Source: Oscillospiraceae bacterium (GTDB lineage Bacteria; Bacillota; Clostridia; Oscillospirales; Oscillospiraceae). Taken from it: a stretch of 5,063 nucleotides of DNA. Shown here in pieces: positions 1-5,063 of the stretch (positions are counted from its first letter, which is position 1; every line of letters starts with the position of its first letter). The DNA is taken from NCBI GenBank assembly GCA_028705905.1, contig JAQWCP010000140.1:1-5063 (forward strand), in the 5' to 3' direction. The notes under the pieces are model-generated. The model ran no database searches and was not told where the DNA came from. It was given only the letters and a program-made list of their open reading frames with translations. The position numbers and the translations under genes were made by a program.

Positions 1-471
1 GCCGCAACTATGCAGCTTTTGGGCGTCTATACAGAAGAATTGGTGGAACCGCTGGCTCATGTGCTTGCCAATTTGGGTGTCAAGCGCGGGATGGTGGTAT
101 ATGGGCAAGATCAATTGGATGAAATCTCTTTGTCTTCTCCCACGACGGTCTGTCAGTGGACGGATCAGTTGTTTGAAACATATGTCATTACGCCTGAAGA
201 GTTTGGGTTCCAAACATGCCGCAAAGACGATTTGGTCGGGGGAACGCCTGTGGAAAACGCCGCCATTACGCGTGAGATTTTGGAGGGGAAACTAGGCCCT
301 AAGCGAGATGCCGTGCTCTTGAACGCGGGAGCCGGCCTCTACATTGCAAACAAAGCAGATAGCCTAATGGATGGTATTCGCCTTGCCACCGAACTCATTG
401 ACAGCGGGAAAGCAAATGCAAAATTGATGGAGTTTATTGAACAATCCAACAAACAGGAGAAAGTATCATGA
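1..471 (+). CDS. trpD: Anthranilate phosphoribosyltransferase, C-terminal part (5' truncated by window edge)
   Basis: TrpD transfers the phosphoribosyl group of PRPP to anthranilate in the cytoplasm, the second step of the tryptophan branch. The frame is open from base 1 (Ala-Ala-Thr before the Met at 10), so that Met is internal; about 156 residues of a family usually near 340 are visible. Family motifs seen in order are AATMQLLGVY, the GQDQLDEIS segment whose Asp-Glu pair (bases 118-123) corresponds to the family's metal-PRPP binding pair, TPEEFGF, DLVGGTPVENAAI, and the C-terminal LLNAGAGLYIA helix followed by DSGKA. These are hallmarks of the nucleoside phosphorylase class III-like fold of TrpD. 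The TGA stop overlaps the trpC ATG (ATGA), suggesting translational coupling. No frame damage is visible. The N-terminal helical domain and the glycine-rich PRPP loop lie outside the window. Assignment is secure. Confidence 0.97.
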   Translation, partial: AATMQLLGVYTEELVEPLAHVLANLGVKRGMVVYGQDQLDEISLSSPTTVCQWTDQLFETYVITPEEFGFQTCRKDDLVGGTPVENAAITREILEGKLGPKRDAVLLNAGAGLYIANKADSLMDGIRLATELIDSGKANAKLMEFIEQSNKQEKVS

Positions 472-1250
472 TTTTAGATGATTTGGCGGCACATGCAAGA
501 GAACGGGTTTCTCTTTCCAAGAAACAGATTTCTATGGATGCCATACAAAAAATGGCCTTTTCTATTCCAAAAGGCCATGACCCATTTTTTCAACGATTGA
601 ATCAAGACGGGATTTCTTTTATCTGCGAGGTAAAAAAAGCTTCTCCCTCCAAAGGCGTCATTGACCCTGACTTTCCCTATTTACAGATCGCAAAAGAATA
701 TGAATCCGCCGGTGCAGATTGCATTTCTTGCCTGACAGAACCACAATGGTTCCTCGGTTCTGATTCTATTTTTCGGGACATACGAAGCAATGTTTCTCTC
801 CCCATGATACGCAAAGATTTTATTGTGGAAGAATACCAACTTTACGAATCCAAATGCATGGGCGCTGACGCCATCTTGCTGATTTGCGCGCTATTAGACA
901 CCGCCACCATTTCCCGGTATCTTTCGATCTGCCACACATTGGGGCTATCCGCCTTGGTAGAAGCCCATAACACAGCCGAAATTGAATCTGCGGTGGCGGC
1001 GGGCGCCCGTATCATCGGCGTCAATAATCGCAATTTAAAAGATTTTTCCGTCCATTCGGAAAATGCCGCCAAGCTGCGATCCTTGGTTCCCCGAGAAATC
1101 CTTTTTGTAGCAGAATCTGGGATTCAAGCCCCTTCTGACCTTGCGCCGCTGAAAGCGGCCCGGGTAGACGCCGTTCTCATCGGAGAAGCAATGATGCGGG
1201 CGAAAGATAAGGCGGCCCTCCTCTCTGCGTTTCGCCAGGAGGTTCTATGA
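468..1250 (+). CDS. trpC: Indole-3-glycerol-phosphate synthase
   Basis: This cytoplasmic (beta/alpha)8-barrel enzyme closes the indole ring, turning carboxyphenylaminodeoxyribulose phosphate into indole-3-glycerol phosphate with loss of CO2 and water. The 260-residue length is normal for a stand-alone TrpC; it is not fused to TrpF as in enterobacteria. Visible motifs are CEVKKASPSKG (residues 53-63, giving Glu54, Lys56 and Ser59 of the active site), RKDFIVEEYQ (115-124, catalytic Lys116), ALVEAHN (162-168, Glu165), IGVNNRNL (183-190), AESGI (215-219) and the phosphate-binding VLIGEAMM (236-243). All expected catalytic residues are present by motif matching. The ATG is chosen because it overlaps the trpD stop and is preceded by AGGAGA at 455-460 with 7 bases spacing. 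Its own TGA overlaps the trpF ATG in the same way. Confidence 0.98.
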   Translation: MILDDLAAHARERVSLSKKQISMDAIQKMAFSIPKGHDPFFQRLNQDGISFICEVKKASPSKGVIDPDFPYLQIAKEYESAGADCISCLTEPQWFLGSDSIFRDIRSNVSLPMIRKDFIVEEYQLYESKCMGADAILLICALLDTATISRYLSICHTLGLSALVEAHNTAEIESAVAAGARIIGVNNRNLKDFSVHSENAAKLRSLVPREILFVAESGIQAPSDLAPLKAARVDAVLIGEAMMRAKDKAALLSAFRQEVL

Positions 1251-1966
1251 GCCAAACAAAAATCAAAATATGCGGCCTGTCTCGTCCCTGCGACGCCGAC
1301 TTTATCAATGAAGCCATGCCGGACTATGCTGGTTTTGTCTTCTACCCCAAGAGCCACCGGGCCGTGACAGAGGTGCAGGCAAAAGCGCTCCGCACCAAAA
1401 TGCGACCCAGCATCCCGGCGGTGGGCGTTTTCGTGAACGAAGTGCAATCTCGCATCTGCCAATTGTATCACGCTGGAACCATTCAAATCATTCAACTTCA
1501 TGGAACAGAATCAGAAGATTACCTCTCTGCGCTCCGAAAAGCACTTCCCACGGCAGAAATTTGGAAAGCGTTTCCCGTCCGCTGTCCAGATGACCTAGAG
1601 GCCGCCAAACGCAGCAGCGCGGACCGCGTGCTGTTGGACAATGGGCTTGGCACGGGGCAGCGGTTTGACTGGTCCCTGATAGATCCCCCCGTGCATCATA
1701 TGATATTGGCCGGCGGTCTAACCCCGGATAATATCCCGGATGCCATTGAACAACTCTGCCCTTGGGCAGTGGATATAAGCTCAGGCGTAGAACAAGACGG
1801 CGTAAAAGACAAAGAAAAAATCATCCGTGCCGTTCGTGCAGCCAGAGCGGAGCGGCAAAAAGATAACCCTGGCATTCTCGCAAAGCCAGGATTTGTAAGG
1901 AGTCGAAAATCATGCCAAATGGAAAATTTGGTTCCCACGGTGGACAATATGTACCCGAAACATTAA
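1247..1966 (+). CDS. trpF: Phosphoribosylanthranilate isomerase with unusual C-terminal tail overlapping trpB
   Basis: TrpF carries out the Amadori rearrangement of phosphoribosylanthranilate to carboxyphenylaminodeoxyribulose phosphate. The (beta/alpha)8 barrel is complete: KIKICG (residues 5-10, catalytic Cys9), GFVFYPKSHRAV (29-40), VGVFVN (59-64), IIQLHG (81-86), LLDNGLGTGQRFDW (129-142, catalytic Asp131), LAGGLTPDNI (154-163) and the phosphate-binding VDISSGVEQDGVKD (175-188). The start overlaps the trpC stop (ATGA) and has AGGAGG at 1237-1242, only 4 bases away. The core normally ends near residue 200-206, but this frame continues to 239 residues, so its last 55 bases lie inside trpB in another frame. 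The tail from about residue 206 has no family motif I recognise and its end is just trpB's start read out of frame. A lost stop or single-base error is likely (see findings). The enzyme assignment is secure; the true C-terminus is not. Confidence 0.93.
   Translation: MSQTKIKICGLSRPCDADFINEAMPDYAGFVFYPKSHRAVTEVQAKALRTKMRPSIPAVGVFVNEVQSRICQLYHAGTIQIIQLHGTESEDYLSALRKALPTAEIWKAFPVRCPDDLEAAKRSSADRVLLDNGLGTGQRFDWSLIDPPVHHMILAGGLTPDNIPDAIEQLCPWAVDISSGVEQDGVKDKEKIIRAVRAARAERQKDNPGILAKPGFVRSRKSCQMENLVPTVDNMYPKH
1868..1890 (+). other. Small inverted repeat (6-bp stem, 11-base loop) just before the trpB ribosome binding site
   Basis: CCTGGC at 1868-1873 is the exact reverse complement of GCCAGG at 1885-1890. 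It lies between the end of the conserved TrpF core and the AAGGAG of trpB. It has no T-tract, so it is not an intrinsic terminator. It could be an intercistronic mRNA structure that affects stability or trpB translation, but a 6-bp stem can occur by chance. The function is inference only. Confidence 0.3.
1897..1902 (+). promoter_or_regulatory. trpB ribosome binding site
   Basis: AAGGAG lies 9 bases before the ATG at 1912 and fixes the trpB start although the ATG lies inside the trpF frame. The preceding T makes TAAGGAG, so an out-of-frame TAA stop (1896-1898) overlaps the site. That arrangement is typical when the upstream gene really ends there, and it bears on the question of the trpF terminus. 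Confidence 0.85.
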
Positions 1967-3096
1967 TGAACGCACTCATTGAGCTAGAAGAAGCTTATTG
2001 CTTGTATCAAAATGACCCCTCTTTTCAGACCGAACTGTCACATTTGCTCAATGACTATGCAGGGCGGCCATCCCGCCTCTACTTCGCCAAAAAAATGACT
2101 GAAGAACTGAGCGGCGCCAAAATCTATCTCAAACGGGAAGATCTAAACCATACCGGTTCCCATAAGATCAACAATGTGCTGGGCCAAATCCTTTTGGCCA
2201 AAAAAATGGGGAAAACCCGTGTCATTGCAGAAACCGGCGCCGGCCAGCACGGCGTTGCGACGGCTACCGCCGCTGCGCTTATGGGGATGGAATGCAAAAT
2301 CTTTATGGGGGAAGAAGACACCCGCCGCCAGGCCCTTAATGTATACAAAATGCGCCTGCTTGGGGCATCCGTTTGCCCTGTAACAAGTGGAACAGCCACG
2401 TTAAAAGACGCCGTTTCCGAAACCATGCGCGAATGGACCAGCCGCATCGCAGACACCCACTATATTCTTGGCTCGTCCATGGGTCCCCACCCCTTTCCTA
2501 CCATCGTACGGGATTTCCAATCGGTCATATCCAAGGAAATCAAAGCACAGCTACTTTCTCTGGAAGGAAAGCTGCCAGACGCGGTGATTGCCTGCGTCGG
2601 GGGCGGTTCCAACGCCATTGGAGCGTTTTATCACTTTATCGAAGACCCATCCGTTCGTCTCATCGGCTGTGAAGCGGCTGGAAGAGGCGTTTCCACGGCC
2701 GAGACGGCGGCAACCATCGCCACTGGCCGACTGGGCATTTTTCATGGTATGAAATCGTATTTTTGCCAAGATGATTACGGTCAAATTGCACCTGTATACT
2801 CCATCTCCGCAGGACTGGATTACCCCGGCATCGGCCCGGAACACGCCCACTTGCATGATATGGGCCGGGCAGAATACGTCTCCATCACCGACGACCAGGC
2901 AGTGGACGCGTTTGAATATCTCTCTCGCACAGAGGGCGTGATTCCCGCCATCGAAAGTGCCCACGCGGTGGCATATGCCAGGGTGCTTGCGCCAACCTTA
3001 CCAAAAGATCAGATTATTGTCGTCAACCTTTCCGGGCGAGGCGACAAAGACTGTGCCGCGATCGCACGGTATCGAGGGGAGGAAATTGTGGAATGA
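1912..3096 (+). CDS. trpB: Tryptophan synthase beta chain
   Basis: This PLP-dependent subunit condenses indole with L-serine to give L-tryptophan; indole reaches it through a tunnel from TrpA in the alpha2beta2 complex. The 394-residue length is normal for the common TrpB1 type. Visible features are GGQYVPETLM (10-19), HTGSHKINN (80-88) with the PLP-binding Lys85, AETGAGQHG (106-114) with catalytic Glu107, GSSMGPHPFP (187-196), the phosphate-binding CVGGGSNAIG (228-237), GLDYPGIGPEH (301-311) with Asp303 matching the residue that senses the amino-acid substrate, and VNLSGRGDKD (371-380) contacting the PLP ring nitrogen. The start is the ATG giving MPNGKFGSHGGQY, which matches where the family begins and has AAGGAG 9 bases upstream. 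Its TGA stop overlaps the trpA ATG, consistent with balanced, coupled synthesis of the two subunits. No damage is seen. Confidence 0.98.
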   Translation: MPNGKFGSHGGQYVPETLMNALIELEEAYCLYQNDPSFQTELSHLLNDYAGRPSRLYFAKKMTEELSGAKIYLKREDLNHTGSHKINNVLGQILLAKKMGKTRVIAETGAGQHGVATATAAALMGMECKIFMGEEDTRRQALNVYKMRLLGASVCPVTSGTATLKDAVSETMREWTSRIADTHYILGSSMGPHPFPTIVRDFQSVISKEIKAQLLSLEGKLPDAVIACVGGGSNAIGAFYHFIEDPSVRLIGCEAAGRGVSTAETAATIATGRLGIFHGMKSYFCQDDYGQIAPVYSISAGLDYPGIGPEHAHLHDMGRAEYVSITDDQAVDAFEYLSRTEGVIPAIESAHAVAYARVLAPTLPKDQIIVVNLSGRGDKDCAAIARYRGEEIVE

Positions 3097-3887
3097 GCGT
3101 AAAATATGCCTTCGACCACGGAAAAGCATTTGTTCCGTTTATCACCTGTGGAGACCCGGATCTGGAAACCACAGAAAAGCTGATTTTTGCCTTGGAACGG
3201 GCAGGGGCCGATTTGATCGAGCTTGGTATTCCATTTTCAGACCCCACTGCGGAAGGGCCTGTCATTCAAAGCGCCAATCTCCGGGCATTATCCTGTGGTG
3301 TCACAACAGACCAGATTTTTGATATGGTCCGAAATGTGCGAAAAAAAACTTCCATCCCTCTGGTCTTTATGACATATGCGAACGTAATATTTTCTTATGG
3401 AACGGAACGGTTCTGCAAAACCGCTTCCGAAATTGGGATGGACGGCATCATTTTGCCAGATGTTCCTTGGGAGGAGAAGGAGGAATTCGCTTCCGTCTGT
3501 AAACAGTTTGGTCTGGATTTTATTTCTCTCATTGCGCCCACCTCCCAATCACGCATATCCAAAATTGCCGCGGAAGCGCACGGGTTCATCTACTGCGTAT
3601 CTTCTCTCGGCGTCACCGGTGTTCGAAGTGCCATCACATCAGACATCGGCAGCATGGTAAAGGTGGCAAAACAATCCTCTCCTCTTCCCGTTGCCGTTGG
3701 GTTTGGCATTTCAACCCCGGAACAAGCGGCGCAAATGGCAATGCACGCAGATGGTGTCATCATTGGTTCCGCCATCGTTTCTCTGATCGCGCAATATGGA
3801 AAACAAGCCGTTGAGCCAGTTTACGCATATGCAAGGTCCATCAAATCGGCGATTGCTGAAGGCTCCATGCCCGAATCATCTGTCTAA
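3093..3887 (+). CDS. trpA: Tryptophan synthase alpha chain
   Basis: TrpA splits indole-3-glycerol phosphate into indole and glyceraldehyde 3-phosphate and passes indole to TrpB. The 264-residue barrel is of normal length. Motifs are FVPFITCGDPDLETTE (13-28), LIELGIPFSDPTAEGPVIQ (41-59), the loop-6 stretch VSSLGVTGVRS (169-179) and the phosphate-binding VGFGIS (202-207) and GVIIGSAIV (221-229). Glu43 corresponds to catalytic Glu49 of the Salmonella enzyme. The position of catalytic Asp60 is filled by Glu54, a conservative change. The start overlaps the trpB stop (ATGA), with GGGGAGG at 3076-3082 upstream. The gene ends with two in-frame stops in a row (TAA TGA, 3885-3890), followed 18 bases later by a strong terminator, so this is the last gene of the operon. 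A run of eight A residues (3341-3348) spans Arg83 to Thr86. Confidence 0.98.
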   Translation: MSVKYAFDHGKAFVPFITCGDPDLETTEKLIFALERAGADLIELGIPFSDPTAEGPVIQSANLRALSCGVTTDQIFDMVRNVRKKTSIPLVFMTYANVIFSYGTERFCKTASEIGMDGIILPDVPWEEKEEFASVCKQFGLDFISLIAPTSQSRISKIAAEAHGFIYCVSSLGVTGVRSAITSDIGSMVKVAKQSSPLPVAVGFGISTPEQAAQMAMHADGVIIGSAIVSLIAQYGKQAVEPVYAYARSIKSAIAEGSMPESSV

Positions 3888-3908
3888 TGAATTCTGCCTC
3901 CAAACGCA

Positions 3909-3946
3909 ACAAAACAGGCGGCCGCTTTTGCGGCCGCCTGTTTTGT
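3909..3946. terminator. Bidirectional intrinsic terminator between trpA and the convergent gene
   Basis: A perfect 17-bp inverted repeat (3909-3925 with 3930-3946) encloses a TTTT loop. The stem has a GC core containing GCGGCCGC on both arms and an A-rich outer left arm that pairs with TGTTTTGT on the right. Read on the plus strand the hairpin runs into TTTTGTCTT, and on the minus strand into TTTTGTTG, so a U-rich tail follows the GC stem both ways. It starts 21 bases after the trpA stop and 6 bases after the stop of the minus-strand gene, so it most likely ends both transcription units. The U-tracts are partly inside the stem, which is common for two-way terminators. Confidence 0.92.
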
Positions 3947-3952
3947 CTTATC

Positions 3953-4483
3953 TCATGCAACTGGCATCCCACGGGAATCCAAAGCAAAGACTGCATATCG
4001 TTTCTTTTCTAACAGCATAATCTGCGCGAAGCAGAAGAGAGGAAGAAGCGGAAATTCCCGTTCCCATAGAAGTGCCAAAAACAAAACTCCATTTTCTTGC
4101 CTGATCCATGCATGCTTCACTCTCTTCGCCGCTTCCATCAATACCGGATCATCAAATAACCGCTCTGGCGTCGGCTCTTTCCTCCAACCTGGCAGATCAG
4201 TCGATTGAGAGGAAGCGGGATAGGAAAGAATTGCTTCTCCCTTTTCAATTGCTCCAATGCTCTCTAGCTGGTGATTTGGCAATACACAATGCAAAACAAG
4301 CTTTCCATCTTTGGGGATGAGGGTTCCAAGAGAAAGTCGCCCCTTCTCCCCATACAATACGCCCCGGTAAATGCCCCCTTCGTCATCGTTGCAGAAAATA
4401 GACAGTGTACTGCGATCTCCTTGTGGTTCTAATGTTAGGCATCCCTCACGATTTCCCCTTATGTAAAAGGGATGCTTCAGCAC
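3953..4483 (-). CDS. Unrecognised 176-residue protein downstream of the SPOCS-LysM gene
   Basis: I do not recognise this family. A longer reading from the ATG at 4600 would overlap the upstream gene by about 100 bases. The GTG at 4483 is preferred because it follows AGGGAGGTGA with good spacing and lies 16 bases after the neighbour's stop. The protein starts MLKHPFYIRGN. The N-terminal half (to about residue 90) looks beta-rich, with alternating hydrophobic residues and glycine turns, including GTLIPKDGKLVLHCVLPNHQL at about 53-73. A polar linker of Ser, Pro and acidic residues follows (about 89-115). The C-terminal part (about 120-176) is hydrophobic and aromatic, with LFLALLWEREFPLLPLFCF and YAVFALDSRGMP; it is broken by charges and turns, so it looks more like a folded core than a membrane helix. 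There is no signal peptide. Position suggests co-transcription with the SPOCS-LysM gene, so a sporulation link is possible but unproven. Confidence 0.75.
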   Translation of the reverse strand: MLKHPFYIRGNREGCLTLEPQGDRSTLSIFCNDDEGGIYRGVLYGEKGRLSLGTLIPKDGKLVLHCVLPNHQLESIGAIEKGEAILSYPASSQSTDLPGWRKEPTPERLFDDPVLMEAAKRVKHAWIRQENGVLFLALLWEREFPLLPLFCFAQIMLLEKKRYAVFALDSRGMPVA

Positions 4484-4485
4484 TT

Positions 4486-4495
4486 TCACCTCCCT
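4486..4495 (-). promoter_or_regulatory. Ribosome binding site setting a GTG start
   Basis: AGGGAGGTGA on the minus strand is a near-complete match to the anti-Shine-Dalgarno complement AGGAGGTGA. The GTG at 4483-4481 follows the GGGAGG core by 5 bases. The site sits between the stop of the LysM gene (4502-4500) and this GTG. It is the main reason for choosing this start over the ATG at 4600, which would lie deep inside the upstream gene. Confidence 0.8.
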
Positions 4496-4499
4496 AAGA

Positions 4500-5063
4500 T
4501 CATCGCTTGTGCGGAATGAGGAGAAGACGCCCAACAGGCAGCTCAGAATCTTGGTCTTCCAAGGCATTGGCCGCGCAAATATCTTCCATTGTGGAAGCAT
4601 ATTGCTTTGCCAAATCCCATATCCGGTCTCCCGCTTCCGTCATCCTGACAACCATAGACGGACGCTCTATCTTCTCCCCTTCTTCCAAAGTAACGGCAGA
4701 GATCCCTGCCATTTTCAGCTCCGTCAGCGTTTGAAATGAAAAGTCTACAGGATACCGCACCTCCAAGCCACCCGGGGTCGGCGTTGCGAACACTTCTCCT
4801 GGACAAGCCGCCCTGCAAGAGCAAGTTTTTTCCGCATCCATGACAATCTTTTCTTCTACCGGAACACGCATGCTTGCTTCATAAATCTGATTGTCTTCTC
4901 CCAAATACAAGACCATCACTTGAGTCTCTGTAGAAAAGACTTTATATTCCTCCTCCTGCATCTGCGCCACTGCACCTGTCATTACATAGGCATCCAGGAC
5001 AGATTTGGGCAGCACTGTGGTCTCGATCGTCTCACGCCTGCTTTTTCTGTTCTCGCCTACCTC
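4500..5063 (-). CDS. DUF3794 (SPOCS) and LysM domain protein, C-terminal part (5' truncated by window edge)
   Basis: The frame is open to the right window edge, so the GTG at 5015 is probably internal; 187 residues are visible. From about residue 17 to 108 runs a SPOCS/DUF3794-like segment, with VLPKSVLDAYVMTG, YEASMRVPVEEKI and GLEVRYPVDFSFQT. Between these lies a small Cys cluster (TCSCRAACPGE; Cys81, 83 and 87 of the visible part). The last 50 residues form a LysM module (VRMTEAGDRIWDLAKQYASTMEDICAAN ... LPVGRLLLIP), a fold that usually binds peptidoglycan-type glycans. DUF3794 plus a C-terminal LysM is the layout of SipL, the clostridial partner of the spore coat base protein SpoIVA, and of related spore proteins. 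A role in spore envelope assembly in the mother cell is inferred from this. Whether it is the SipL ortholog or a paralog cannot be settled from the tail, so no symbol is given. Confidence 0.85.
   Translation of the reverse strand, partial: EVGENRKSRRETIETTVLPKSVLDAYVMTGAVAQMQEEEYKVFSTETQVMVLYLGEDNQIYEASMRVPVEEKIVMDAEKTCSCRAACPGEVFATPTPGGLEVRYPVDFSFQTLTELKMAGISAVTLEEGEKIERPSMVVRMTEAGDRIWDLAKQYASTMEDICAANALEDQDSELPVGRLLLIPHKR

Noticed and set aside
103..123. GQDQLDE in TrpD instead of the more familiar GxDGLDE
   Set aside because: The Gly position before Leu-Asp-Glu varies among Firmicute TrpD proteins, and the metal-binding Asp-Glu pair is intact.
1124..1501. 125-residue minus-strand open frame opposite trpC/trpF
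   Set aside because: It lies opposite strongly conserved TrpC and TrpF motifs and has no recognisable domain, so it is a by-product of their codon use.
2086..2207. Two copies of GCCAAAAAAATG about 110 bases apart in trpB
   Set aside because: Both encode Ala-Lys-Lys-Met with the same codons in conserved helices, so this is a coding coincidence rather than a repeat element.
2551..2964. 137-residue minus-strand open frame opposite trpB
   Set aside because: It is antisense to the conserved TrpB core and looks like a shadow frame.
4484..4600. N-terminal extension of the minus-strand 176-residue protein from the ATG at 4600
   Set aside because: It overlaps the LysM gene by about 100 bases, has no clear ribosome binding site, and a GTG with an excellent site lies just after the upstream stop.
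4501..4824. Other open frames on both strands across the LysM coding region
   Set aside because: They are shadows of the LysM frame, show no family motif, and lack convincing starts.

Overview
The window looks like a chromosomal piece of an endospore-forming member of the Firmicutes, most likely class Clostridia. The reasons are the trpD-C-F-B-A gene order with separate trpC and trpF, roughly balanced base composition, strong AGGAGG-type ribosome binding sites, and a neighbouring gene that looks like a DUF3794(SPOCS)-LysM spore morphogenesis protein. Genus cannot be told from the sequence.

Plus strand, 1-3887: the 3' part of a tryptophan biosynthesis operon. It holds the C-terminal half of trpD (cut by the left window edge), then complete trpC, trpF, trpB and trpA. 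Together they turn anthranilate plus PRPP into tryptophan: TrpD makes phosphoribosylanthranilate, TrpF isomerises it, TrpC closes the indole ring, and the TrpA/TrpB complex makes tryptophan from indole-glycerol phosphate and serine. Three of the four junctions (D/C, C/F, B/A) are 4-base ATGA overlaps. The F/B junction is the exception: trpF runs 55 bases into trpB through an unusual C-terminal tail. The operon promoter and leader, and presumably trpE/trpG, lie to the left of the window.

3888-3952: a short convergent intergenic region almost filled by a perfect 17-bp hairpin with a TTTT loop. It is built to end transcription from both sides.

Minus strand, 5063-3953 (read right to left): the C-terminal part of a DUF3794/LysM protein (cut by the right edge), followed 16 bases later by an unrecognised 176-residue protein with a GTG start. 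The pair looks co-transcribed, converging on the trp operon.

Most of the window is ordinary and well conserved. The points worth a second look are the trpF tail and its single-base explanation, the unrecognised partner of the SPOCS-LysM gene, and a Glu in place of the catalytic Asp in TrpA. I found no evidence of a new defence, mobile or RNA system here.
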